Part shown: positions 27,204 to 36,323 of the stretch, piece after piece | Position numbering within the stretch: position 1 is the stretch's first letter | How the letters are laid out: each line of letters starts with the position of its first letter | Source of the DNA: Actinomycetota bacterium | GTDB taxonomy: Bacteria; Actinomycetota; Actinomycetes; S36-B12 | DNA length: 36,437 nucleotides | Reading direction: 5' to 3' | NCBI GenBank assembly: GCA_030652695.1 | Contig: JAUSQD010000035.1 | Coordinates: forward strand, 1 to 36,437 | Program-made: the position numbers and the translations under genes | Notes under the pieces: generated by a model | What the model was told of the DNA's origin: nothing | Database searches by the model: none | Seen by the model: only the letters and a program-made list of their open reading frames with translations

Positions 27204-27691
27204 GAACCACTCCTCCTTGCCAACTTCAATGCTTCATTCTCCTCAGGTGAAAGTTCGATGTCAGCGATGCCGCCGCTGAGACCTTTGAGGTACGTACGCG
27301 TTTCAGAGCGACCATGAATGGACGTCAGCACAAGTCCATCTCCGGAGTCATCAAGCATCGCTGCAGAGAATGAGAACCGCCCACCGAGATCGCCGAAGGC
27401 GTCGTACCGCACTACTGAGACATGCCGCAATGCTTGAGACAGCTCACGGCGGGTCTGGGCCAGACTCAAATCGAGATCGCCGACTTCATCGCGCAGGGCA
27501 TGGAACTCCTCGATGGTCCGGGCCACGACATCGACGAAATTCTCCCGGCCCTCGGAGGCTTCCAGCAGCGCATATGAACGGTGGAGGTGGGCCAGCCGCA
27601 CCGTCGCATAGACCCCTACAGCCACACCACCGATCCCAATGATCAGCGAAATAATCACCAGAACACTGAGCGCACTCGTGTCGATGATCAC
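27200..27691 (-). CDS. DUF4446 family membrane-anchored protein
   Basis: N-terminal TM helix, coiled region, then VSVVRYDAFGDLGGRFSFSAAMLDDSGDGLVLTSIHGRSETRTYLKGLSGG...LSPEENEAL. GTG 27691 with TAGGCT 6 nt upstream. Confidence 0.85.
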   Translation of the reverse strand: MIIDTSALSVLVIISLIIGIGGVAVGVYATVRLAHLHRSYALLEASEGRENFVDVVARTIEEFHALRDEVGDLDLSLAQTRRELSQALRHVSVVRYDAFGDLGGRFSFSAAMLDDSGDGLVLTSIHGRSETRTYLKGLSGGIADIELSPEENEALKLARRSGS

Positions 27692-27763
27692 CGCAAGAGC
27701 CTAAGGCCTGAGCGCGCTTCCAAGTCCGGCAGTAGGCAGCGGCTTCGCCCTAGACTCACAATC

Positions 27764-29065
27764 GTGCTCACCGTCCTCGCCGCCGAGCCAGCGGCCTTCG
27801 CGGACATCGCCTCGCGCACCGGAATCTTCATCATTGGTCTGTTCATTGTGATCATCACGATGGTCAGCCTGCTGCGAACCGTCATCGTTCCCCGCCCTCT
27901 TCGATCCTCGCTGAGCGGCTTTGTGATGTGGGTGGTCTGGTGGATCACGCGAGGGATTTCAGCTCTGCGCCGCACCTACCGGGGACGCGACCAGGTGCTC
28001 GCCTGGACCGGCCCGGTGATGATCCTGATGATGCTGCTCGCCTGGCTCATTGGATTTCTCTTCGGGTACGCGATGCTGATCTATGGGGTCAGCGGGATGA
28101 ATTTCGCCGACGCCGTTCGTCAGTCGGGCTCCAGCCTGCTGACTCTGGGATTTGCCGGCGGCACGACAGAAGACCAGACCATCATCGATTTCATCGCCGC
28201 AACGACAGGCCCCGTCATCATCGCAATGCTGATCGGCTATCTGCCCACCATCTTCCAGACCTACCTCGAGCGCGAAGTGCTCGTCACCACAATCAGCACC
28301 ATTGGCGGCGAACCCACCTGGGGACCGGAGTTCCTGGCCCGCACCTCTCTGGCCGGAGCAAACGACGAATCAGCGCGTCACTTCGCCGAGTGGGCCGAAT
28401 GGGCAGCGCGGCTGCGCCTGACGCACATGACGTACCCCACGCTGATGTATGTGCGGGGCTCGCGGGCCAATCGTCACTACGTCGTTGCACTTCTGGCGAT
28501 GCTGGATGCCGCCGCATTGAAGATCTCCCTGACCAAGTCAGATGAACGACATGACGCATATCGCCTGCTGTTGCAGGGCTCCCAGGCCTTTGAAACTCTG
28601 TACATCGTTTTGGGCGCGCCAAAGAAGGGACGTCATCGAATCCCGATTGTTGGCAACTACATACCGCCAAAGGACCCGATCACTCACCGCAGTTCGCACC
28701 TGCCGGCCTGGAACAACAACCTGCGGGCAGTGCACGCGGCTTCCGCTGCCGACAGCAGCTTCTCGATGACTCGCATGCACGCACTGCAGCTCGGTCTGGA
28801 TCGTCAGCGCAGTTCGACCTTGACTCGAGATCAGTTCGATCGCGCAGTGGCCATGATGCGCGAAGCCGGCATGCAGATCGATCGCGATCTGGATGAGGCC
28901 TGGGCAATGTTCCGCGACATACGCAAGGAGTATGAGTTCCCGGCTTACGGCATGGCGCTCAAACTTGATGTGGCTCCAGCCCCTTGGAGCGGGCCGAGAT
29001 TTCGCCGAACAGCGATCATCTACCCCGCATCGGCCGTGGCCTTGCGGGAGCAGCTGCCGGAGTGA
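27764..29065 (+). CDS. Ion-channel-like membrane protein (TM-P-loop-TM) with large soluble C-terminal domain
   Basis: Hydrophobic helices, then GMNFADAVRQSGSSLLTLGFAGGTTEDQTIIDFIAATTGPVIIAMLIGYLPTIF, arranged like a K+-channel pore loop and inner helix, then about 230 soluble residues. GTG 27764 with TAGACT 7 nt upstream. Confidence 0.65.
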   Translation: MLTVLAAEPAAFADIASRTGIFIIGLFIVIITMVSLLRTVIVPRPLRSSLSGFVMWVVWWITRGISALRRTYRGRDQVLAWTGPVMILMMLLAWLIGFLFGYAMLIYGVSGMNFADAVRQSGSSLLTLGFAGGTTEDQTIIDFIAATTGPVIIAMLIGYLPTIFQTYLEREVLVTTISTIGGEPTWGPEFLARTSLAGANDESARHFAEWAEWAARLRLTHMTYPTLMYVRGSRANRHYVVALLAMLDAAALKISLTKSDERHDAYRLLLQGSQAFETLYIVLGAPKKGRHRIPIVGNYIPPKDPITHRSSHLPAWNNNLRAVHAASAADSSFSMTRMHALQLGLDRQRSSTLTRDQFDRAVAMMREAGMQIDRDLDEAWAMFRDIRKEYEFPAYGMALKLDVAPAPWSGPRFRRTAIIYPASAVALREQLPE

Positions 29066-30010
29066 CTACTCCCGCAGCGTGACCTGCTTGGTGATCAGCA
29101 GGGCTCGGGCTCGTCGCTCAACGTCGGTCAAGGGATCAGTTGTGGCCAGGGCTTGGTTCAGTCGAGCCAGGAAGGCCAGAGCTGGAGCCTCCGTGGCCGC
29201 CGCGCCAAAGCCCAAGGGCAGATCCCAGACCGGGATGACGATGCCCTGTGCCCGGAACATGCCGACCAGCTTGGTGCCTTCTCCCAGCGAGCTTTCACCT
29301 GCAGCATCCAGACGCGCCAGGGCGTTGAGCAGCGGCTCCTCGGCAATCAGCATGCCCCAGCGCAGATGCTCCTTGTCACCCATCTGAGTCCAGTAGGCGG
29401 CCTCGACCGATGTGAGTCGTTCAGTTGGATTCGCATGCGCGCTGGCTGCCTCCAGCGATGCCTTGATCTCTTCAGTCATCTCTTCAGCATCGACCCAGTA
29501 GTCGAATCCAGCATGCACGTGGATGTCCAGCGCTGAGTCGGTCTGGACCAGATCCTGCAGGCGAAGTGGACTGTTCAGGTCACGTGATGGCGGCACGGCT
29601 GTGCCAGGTTCGGTTGCCAGGGCCAACTGCAAGGCAAGGGCCAGATCGCGACTGGCATTGCCAGTACTCGTGTTGACCTGGAGTCCCAGGAGAATCTGGC
29701 CATCGGATCTGACAAGTGCCGGATGGGCCATCGGCAGGACTGTCGCAAGCGTGACCTTCTGCCCACCATCGCGAAGGGTCAGGGTGGCAGTGGCAGAGGG
29801 CACGAGCTCTCGCATCACCACGATGTCGCATTCAGATGTGAAGCCCTCAAATGGCCGAGTGGTCTCAACTGAGGCAGCGACTCGTCCATGGCAGGCCTTG
29901 TAGCGCTTTCCTGAACCACATGGACAGGCCTCGCGCATCCCCACCACCGGGATCTCTCCACTGGCCTTGGTGTCTGACGGAGTGCGAACAAGAGCCTTCT
30001 TCTTTGCCAT
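29066..30010 (-). CDS. SEC-C motif protein (DUF5926-like)
   Basis: MREACPCGSGKRYKACHG zinc-binding SEC-C motif near the N-terminus; TAAGGT 6 nt upstream of ATG 30010. Confidence 0.85.
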   Translation of the reverse strand: MAKKKALVRTPSDTKASGEIPVVGMREACPCGSGKRYKACHGRVAASVETTRPFEGFTSECDIVVMRELVPSATATLTLRDGGQKVTLATVLPMAHPALVRSDGQILLGLQVNTSTGNASRDLALALQLALATEPGTAVPPSRDLNSPLRLQDLVQTDSALDIHVHAGFDYWVDAEEMTEEIKASLEAASAHANPTERLTSVEAAYWTQMGDKEHLRWGMLIAEEPLLNALARLDAAGESSLGEGTKLVGMFRAQGIVIPVWDLPLGFGAAATEAPALAFLARLNQALATTDPLTDVERRARALLITKQVTLRE

Positions 30011-30019
30011 GTCCGAACC

Positions 30020-30826
30020 TTAGGGATGCAGCTGCAGCTGCTCGCGCACCATCCCAGGTCGGTCGCTGATGATGGCGTCAACGCCAAGTTCCAGGCAGCT
30101 CCTGACTTGCTCCGGATCGTTGACGGTCCAGACGTGCACTTGACGATCAAGTGCCTGCACTGCAGATACAAATTCTGGACGAGCCAGGAGAGCCTGGACT
30201 GAAATGCCGGCGATCTGCGCTGCACCGGGCAGGGTTCCGGCCTGACGCCAAGGCGGAATGCGCCGCATGAGGTACACGGTGGGCACAGTCGGCTCCAAGG
30301 CGGCGACTCGCTTGATGGCTGCTGAGCTGAAGGACATCACCCGAACTCGAGAGTCCGCCAGAGCTGGCCGAACCAGGCCGAAGTAGCGCAATTCTTCGAG
30401 CAACTCGATCTCGACATAACTTCCGAATCGAGTGGGGTGCTTGGTCTCAATTGAAAAGCTCATCGTCGAAGAGGAATCCAGCATCGCAGCGAGCAGCACG
30501 CGAAGAGTCAGCACTGTTCTGCGTTCGTCGAGTGCGGGTGTCACCGCTGCCAGGTCCAGTTCTGGCTCGCTGAAGTCATACTTCAAAAGATCGTGCAGAC
30601 GCATTGCAGAAACCGTGCCACCGCCATTGCTCGTGCGATCAATTCGCCGGTCGTGGACACAGACGAGGGTTCCGTCAGTGGTCAGGCGGACATCGCATTC
30701 AATGCCGTCGGCACCTTCGCTCGCGGCTCGCAGATATGCAGCAAGACTGTGCTCCGGCTCGAACTCGTGCGAGCCCCGGTGAGCGATGATGAGCGGACGA
30801 TTTCGCGATCGCGAATCCCAGCCCAC
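30020..30826 (-). CDS. Glycerophosphodiester phosphodiesterase family protein
   Basis: LIIAHRGSHEFEPEHSLAAYLRAASEGADGIECDVRLTTDGTLVCVHDRRIDRTSNGGG; ALDRQVHVWTVNDPEQVRSCLELGVDAIISDRPG. Confidence 0.92.
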   Translation of the reverse strand: MGWDSRSRNRPLIIAHRGSHEFEPEHSLAAYLRAASEGADGIECDVRLTTDGTLVCVHDRRIDRTSNGGGTVSAMRLHDLLKYDFSEPELDLAAVTPALDERRTVLTLRVLLAAMLDSSSTMSFSIETKHPTRFGSYVEIELLEELRYFGLVRPALADSRVRVMSFSSAAIKRVAALEPTVPTVYLMRRIPPWRQAGTLPGAAQIAGISVQALLARPEFVSAVQALDRQVHVWTVNDPEQVRSCLELGVDAIISDRPGMVREQLQLHP

Positions 30827-30844
30827 GCGCGCAGCATTTCACGA

Positions 30845-32224
30845 TCAGGTGCGATCTCCGAACAAGACACCAGAGTTGAGCAGCCCAGTGGGGTCCCAGG
30901 CAGATTTGATCGCCAGCATGGCGTCGATTTCAGCCTCCGATCTCGAAAGACTGAAGTAGTCGGCCTTGAGCCGTCCGATGCCGTGTTCGGCGGATATCGA
31001 ACCAGCGCTGGCCGCGACTCGTTCAAGAATCGCGCGTTGCAATGCGGCTTGCGTTGACTCGGGGCCAATGAATTCCACATGAATATTGCCGTCGGCGAGA
31101 TGGCCAAAGAATCCAAAGCAGGTCACCTCAGATGCGACAGCGAGAATCGAATGCAGATCAGTCATCACGCGCTGCATCTGATCAAGAGGCACGGAGATAT
31201 CAAGCTTGTGCACGAGCCCAAGGCTTGCGTAGGCCTCAGCCTGGCGCTCGCGATAGGCCCAGAGCCGCTCCTGCTCTCCCGGCTCCAGCGCTACGACCGC
31301 ATCCTGCTCTTCGGTGAGCGGCAGCCCCGAGGCATCGCCACCGTCGGCAACTTCAATGAGCGCCACAAGAGGCCATGACTTCATCAAGGGTGAGGCCAGC
31401 CCCAGTTCACTTGCGGCCAACTGCATGCCGACAGCATCGATCGACTCAGCTGCAACGAGATCGCTCTGGCTTCGAGCGCGTGACATCAGCTCCAGAGCCT
31501 GGTCATAACTCTCGCAGCCGACCATGGCCAATGAAGTCCGACGGTGCGGTCGATGCAAGCGGACGCGAACCGCGGTGACAACGGCCAAGGTCCCTTCGGA
31601 TCCACACAGCAGGGCCGCAAGATCAAAACCGGTGTTGTCCTTCAACAGCCCACCGAGATGGGAGATGACGGTCCCGTCGGCAAGGACTGCCTCGATCCCC
31701 ACGAGTTGGGCTCGGGTCATCCCGTAGGCGATGACCTGGGTTCCGCCGGCATTGGTGGCCACAGTGCCGCCGATCGTTGCCGAGTCACGGGCGGCCAGAT
31801 CCACTCCGTAGAGCCAGCCTGCCTCTCGAGCAACCTGCTGAACCGCACTCAGCACAGCTCCCGCCTGCGCGGTCAGCTGCCCGGTCAGGTGATCGACCGG
31901 ATCGACTCGGTCAAGACGAAGAGTCGACACAATGAGGGGCGGCGAGGCTTCGCCGCTGGCCGGCACCGAGCCCCCGACAAGTCCGGTGTTGCCTCCCTGG
32001 ATCTGCACGGTTTGCCCCGCAGCAGAGCACAACGCCAACACCTGTGAAAGCTCCGCTGTCGACGCCGGACGAATGACGGCAAGGCACTCACCTGTGAATG
32101 CTCTGGTCCAGTCAGTGCAGTATGAGGCGACCCGATCCGGGTCGGCCAGCAGGTGATCGGCGCCGACCACGGCACTCAACTGTGCAAGCAGTGCAGCTGT
32201 GACCGGAGACGAGGCTTGTTTCAC
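30845..32224 (-). CDS. FAD-binding oxidoreductase, GlcD / D-2-hydroxyglutarate dehydrogenase-like
   Basis: VQIQGGNTGLVGGSVP, LAARDSATIGGTVATNAGG, LLKDNTGFDLAALLCGSEGTLAVVTAV, FFGHLADGNIHVEF, ISAEHGIGRLKADY. GTG start. Confidence 0.88.
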   Translation of the reverse strand: MKQASSPVTAALLAQLSAVVGADHLLADPDRVASYCTDWTRAFTGECLAVIRPASTAELSQVLALCSAAGQTVQIQGGNTGLVGGSVPASGEASPPLIVSTLRLDRVDPVDHLTGQLTAQAGAVLSAVQQVAREAGWLYGVDLAARDSATIGGTVATNAGGTQVIAYGMTRAQLVGIEAVLADGTVISHLGGLLKDNTGFDLAALLCGSEGTLAVVTAVRVRLHRPHRRTSLAMVGCESYDQALELMSRARSQSDLVAAESIDAVGMQLAASELGLASPLMKSWPLVALIEVADGGDASGLPLTEEQDAVVALEPGEQERLWAYRERQAEAYASLGLVHKLDISVPLDQMQRVMTDLHSILAVASEVTCFGFFGHLADGNIHVEFIGPESTQAALQRAILERVAASAGSISAEHGIGRLKADYFSLSRSEAEIDAMLAIKSAWDPTGLLNSGVLFGDRT

Positions 32225-32242
32225 GGGGTTATCCTTGCTGAC
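32225..32242. promoter_or_regulatory. 18-bp divergent intergenic segment with overlapping opposed -10-like elements
   Basis: Plus: TATCCT (32230-32235), 7 nt to ATG 32243. Minus: AAGGAT (32236-32231), 6 nt to GTG 32224. Confidence 0.5.
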
Positions 32243-32839
32243 ATGCGCACCAAAGCAATGCTCAGCACGCTCGTGGCAGTTGCCGCACTCATCGGGCCTG
32301 CTGTCCTGCTGCCATATTCAACGCAGGCTGTTGCTGCAGAGGCCGAACCGGCCACCGGCGCATTCACCTTTACAACCGGGCCAGGCATCCTCACCACGTG
32401 GGCCTACAACACGATCAAGGTGTCCGGCACTTCGCCAGCCACCTACGTGACGAAGAACAATGGGGCCCAGGCGATAGCCACTTTCCCCGTGGTGGCCCAT
32501 GAGAAGACGGCAATTTTCACTGGGGGTTCCCTGCGCATCACCAACTCCAAGACTGGCGATTTCATCAACTGCCTGAACCCAGCTGTTGACACCTTGGTGC
32601 GCGTGGTGGACTGCGTGATGCCAGACAAGACGAACAAGCGGCTCTTCTCAATCTCCAAGATTGCCAGCTTCCGATCGCTTCCGACTCTGTACACCGTCAA
32701 TTCCAGTTACACGGGCATGGACCTGAAGATCGCGAGCCAAGAGATCGCTGACTACATGAATCTCAAACTGCATACCAACACCTTCAGCCCTTCTGTGGTG
32801 TTCGCGACTGGTGAGCTCACTGTCAGTTATCCCCGCTAA
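32243..32839 (+). CDS. Secreted hypothetical protein
   Basis: Signal peptide MRTKAMLSTLVAVAALIGPAVLLPYSTQAVAAEA, mature about 165 aa with two Cys (INCLNP...VVDCVMP). No family recognised. Confidence 0.75.
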   Translation: MRTKAMLSTLVAVAALIGPAVLLPYSTQAVAAEAEPATGAFTFTTGPGILTTWAYNTIKVSGTSPATYVTKNNGAQAIATFPVVAHEKTAIFTGGSLRITNSKTGDFINCLNPAVDTLVRVVDCVMPDKTNKRLFSISKIASFRSLPTLYTVNSSYTGMDLKIASQEIADYMNLKLHTNTFSPSVVFATGELTVSYPR

Positions 32840-32856
32840 GCGGCACCCTGCGTTTC

Positions 32857-34548
32857 ATGCTGACTACCAGTCGAGGGTGGCTTGCCAGCCGCTGGCCTGA
32901 CTTCCTTGCCGCTGGCTCAATCTGGCTGCTGCTCGTGCTCACCACTCAGCGCTGGGCCGGTTTGGACACCCCTGACTCATCCTTCTACGCCTCTTTGGGG
33001 ATCTTCGGCAGTGAGGTGAGCGACCGCGCCTACGACAACTCCTACTTCTGGACCCGTCTTGGGCAGATCGCCCCGACGCACGCGCTGACGTCAGTGTTTG
33101 GCATCTGGCCAGGCATGGCCCTGTGGCACTGGCTCTTGCTTGGCATGTTCGTTGTCGGCGCGTATGTGGCCATCCGAAAGTTCACCACCACGCTGACCGC
33201 GACCGTGCTGACTGCCTGCATCTGTCTCAGCAGCGTTCCGTTGAGCTATCTCGCCAATCCCTATGTGACTGGCTCAGTGCTCGCTGGCACCAGTGCCCTG
33301 ATTGCCGCTGCCATGTACGACAGTCGAAAGGCAGCGATTCTGGCTGGTGTGCTGATGGGCTGGCTGGTGATGGTGAATCCGCCAGGAGTGCTGCTTGCAG
33401 GTGTGGTGTGGCTGGTCATTCGAATCCAAAGGCGAGCCATCAAGGCATCCCTGTTGGCAATGACAGCAGTGGCCACCCTTGTGAGCTTTGCTGCCTTCCT
33501 CGGAGTCGGCAGATACCTGTTCCCTGAACTCAATTGGTTTGCCGCGTACCTGGATGCGCAGGGAATCAACCTCAGCGACTTCGCCAGCAAGGAACCGGTC
33601 TGGATCCGCGACATCTCGATGCTCGTTCCCATTGCGGTGTTGATGGTGACGCTTGCGGTCTGGTTCATGCGTCGATCCGCAGTGCCTGCACAACTGGGAT
33701 TGGCCATCAGTGCCAGCAGTGTGGCCTTCATGCTCGTCTTCTCCCCACTCATGGGCGGAATCGCGTTGGAAGCGCCGCTGTATCAATCCATGCTTTGGCC
33801 ACCCGCCCTCATTGCCCTGGCCTTGAGCATCACCGCTGTCACGACTGCAGCAGATGCTGACCAACCAGCACGGTGGTCTGCACCGGTGCTTGTGCTTTCG
33901 GGCGCAGTCGTGGCCGCGATCTTTGCTGTCGGGCACTGGCCCGGCAGCATCGGCTTGCACAAGGGTCAGGCACTTGCGCTCGTGATGGTGGCGGCCACCA
34001 TTGCGCTGATTGCCTTGGGTCCCAAGCGCTTCTCCTTGCCAACCGCCGTGCTGGCGCTCGGAATGCTGATGATCGGCAGTCAGGTGCTCCAGAACTCGCG
34101 CGAGTCACTTGGGCTGTATTACTTGAGCCCATACAACTGGGCCTTCAATGACAATCCGATCGCCGACAAAGTGCACACTGCGGTGAATGCGCAGGAGTGG
34201 GTGTTGGCCAACAGCGACCGTGATGACACCATCCTCACGTGGGTGCATGGTGATTGGGTCAATGGCGATCGCGAGCTCTATGTTGCTGCGGGGATGCAAC
34301 TGTGGGGACCCAACCGCATTGGCCTGTTCGCTGAACTTCAGAACGACGACGTGGCACGACTCAATGACATCCAGCCAAGCATGATCGCGATGTACGGACC
34401 AACGATGGACGGGATTTCAACTTTCATGCAGGGCCTACCTGATTCTTCACAACCCTCGGCGCCCACGTGTGCGGCCTTTCCCTGGCCCACCACAGAGATT
34501 TCGCACTTCAATGTCTGCCTGACCCGACTCACGTGGACGCCAGCATGA
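32857..34548 (+). CDS. Large multi-TM membrane protein, possibly GT-C-fold glycosyltransferase-like
   Basis: 563 aa with many TM helices; acidic first-loop segment (GLDTPDSSFYASLG) and C-terminal extracytoplasmic tail with Cys. Confidence 0.6.
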   Translation: MLTTSRGWLASRWPDFLAAGSIWLLLVLTTQRWAGLDTPDSSFYASLGIFGSEVSDRAYDNSYFWTRLGQIAPTHALTSVFGIWPGMALWHWLLLGMFVVGAYVAIRKFTTTLTATVLTACICLSSVPLSYLANPYVTGSVLAGTSALIAAAMYDSRKAAILAGVLMGWLVMVNPPGVLLAGVVWLVIRIQRRAIKASLLAMTAVATLVSFAAFLGVGRYLFPELNWFAAYLDAQGINLSDFASKEPVWIRDISMLVPIAVLMVTLAVWFMRRSAVPAQLGLAISASSVAFMLVFSPLMGGIALEAPLYQSMLWPPALIALALSITAVTTAADADQPARWSAPVLVLSGAVVAAIFAVGHWPGSIGLHKGQALALVMVAATIALIALGPKRFSLPTAVLALGMLMIGSQVLQNSRESLGLYYLSPYNWAFNDNPIADKVHTAVNAQEWVLANSDRDDTILTWVHGDWVNGDRELYVAAGMQLWGPNRIGLFAELQNDDVARLNDIQPSMIAMYGPTMDGISTFMQGLPDSSQPSAPTCAAFPWPTTEISHFNVCLTRLTWTPA

Positions 34549-36323
34549 GCCGATTGCCGAACCTGAGCTCGCGAGCCAGAACCACCATCGAGGTCAGTGC
34601 CACGGCGGTCATCAGCTTCGTGTGCTCGCTGATTGTCTTTGGACCCAATCTGAAGGACATCAACGTCCCTTGGAGCGGCGGCGACATGACCGCCACGTAC
34701 ATCAATGGCGAAACCTGGAACTGGTGGCACTACGCCGTCGACACGCACTATGGCTTCCCATACGGGATGAATCTGAACTACTTCCCCGGATTGGACATCA
34801 CCCAGAACACCTTCGCGCAGATCGTCACGATCTTCACTGGTCAACCATTCATCGGCATCAACGTGCTGCTCATCTTGAGCTTCCCAATCGTGGCCGTCAT
34901 GGCGTACGCAGCAATTCGGATCATGGGGCTGAGCGGTCCACTGGCAGTTGCCCTCGGCGTTGCCTTCACTTTCATCCCATGGCACTGGGGTCGAGCCCTT
35001 GGTCACCTCTATCTCGCAACCCTCTACGGTGCCGTCGCCGGAGCAATCCTGGCCCTGCTTGTCGCATCTGGACGACTTCAACTGTGGTTGACCTGCGTAG
35101 ACAAGCGCCGACGCCGCTGGTACATCGCCCTCATCGCTCTGCTGCTCGTCCTCGCCGCATGGAGCGCGGTCTACTACGCCTTCTTCACCGGGATGATGCT
35201 TGCCGCTGCTCTGCTGTGGCGAGTGGCCCAGGGTGATCGAGTCAAGAGACTGCTGCTCGGCGCCATCCCACTGGTGTCCCTGACCGCACTTGCATTCATT
35301 GGCCTACTGCCGGCAATCCTGGCCCGCGCGTCAAACCCTGAGGTGGTCAATCTCGGGCAGCGCGATCCGATGGACACCGTGAAATACGGTGGAGACCTCG
35401 CAATCAGCGTGCTGCCTGCGCCATACAACTCTCTTCTTGGCGGCTACAACAATCTCATCGGCACGATGTTCGCCGAGGCTCCAGGTGAAGAACAGAATCT
35501 CCTCACCAATTACGGAACCTGGATCACGAGCACCTGCTTGATTGTGTTCATCGTCGGACTCGTGATCTACACACGTCGTCGAGCATTGAACACCTGGACC
35601 CCGGTGGATGCCACACCGCGGCCGACCATCACCTTCGTCGGCTATCTCCTGATGCTCATGGTGCTGGTCTTTGGCCCGTGGAGTCTGAATTTCCTCATCG
35701 CCAATTTCCTGATCACCCAGATTCGCGACTGGAACCGGCTGCTGCCACTGATGCTGCTGCTGTTCATGCTGGGAGCGGCAGCCACCATTGCCGGCGCGAA
35801 GTGGACACGCAATCACCTGCTGACCTTCGCCATCGCAACTGTCATCGTGTTCATCACGATCGTCGACAACATCGTTCCTTGGAAGGGTCTCTACGACGAT
35901 GTTGCGCGAGGGGGTCGAGCAATCGTCGAACATGGCGCGACCTATGCCACAGCGGTGAACAAGGCCATCCCAGAGCGCTGCGGGGTCTTTCAATTGCCCA
36001 TCATGATCTATCCGGAAAATGGCATAGCCGAGCCGGATCTCAATGACTACGACCACTTTCTTGTCGGCCTCACCAACAAGGACAAGGACTTCTCCTACGG
36101 CGCCATGCGTGATACCTCAGCCAGCAACTGGCAGTTGGCGTACACCGCCGGAGTGAACGGCTTCCAGATTCAGGAGTTGAAGGAGAAGGGCTTCTGTGCC
36201 ATTCATCTTGATACCCGCGGATTCCAGCAGCCCGAAGTTGTCGAAGATGAGCTGAAGAACCTGTTCGACGAACCTGTGGCAACCGGCCTGGACGGACGCT
36301 GGCAGCTGTACAAGATCAAGTGA
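34545..36323 (+). CDS. Large multi-TM membrane protein, possibly GT-C-fold / YfhO-like glycosyltransferase
   Basis: N-terminal TM followed by NVPWSGGDMTATYINGETWNWWHYAVDTHYGFPYGMNLNYFPGLDITQN, a typical GT-C first-loop arrangement, then many TM helices. ATGA overlap with the upstream gene. Confidence 0.6.
   Translation: MSRLPNLSSRARTTIEVSATAVISFVCSLIVFGPNLKDINVPWSGGDMTATYINGETWNWWHYAVDTHYGFPYGMNLNYFPGLDITQNTFAQIVTIFTGQPFIGINVLLILSFPIVAVMAYAAIRIMGLSGPLAVALGVAFTFIPWHWGRALGHLYLATLYGAVAGAILALLVASGRLQLWLTCVDKRRRRWYIALIALLLVLAAWSAVYYAFFTGMMLAAALLWRVAQGDRVKRLLLGAIPLVSLTALAFIGLLPAILARASNPEVVNLGQRDPMDTVKYGGDLAISVLPAPYNSLLGGYNNLIGTMFAEAPGEEQNLLTNYGTWITSTCLIVFIVGLVIYTRRRALNTWTPVDATPRPTITFVGYLLMLMVLVFGPWSLNFLIANFLITQIRDWNRLLPLMLLLFMLGAAATIAGAKWTRNHLLTFAIATVIVFITIVDNIVPWKGLYDDVARGGRAIVEHGATYATAVNKAIPERCGVFQLPIMIYPENGIAEPDLNDYDHFLVGLTNKDKDFSYGAMRDTSASNWQLAYTAGVNGFQIQELKEKGFCAIHLDTRGFQQPEVVEDELKNLFDEPVATGLDGRWQLYKIK

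Noticed and set aside
34338-36056. Minus-strand ORFs of 247 and 241 aa opposite the last large membrane protein
   Set aside because: Shadow frames rich in Asp/His/Gln with no motifs. The plus strand has coherent TM topology.
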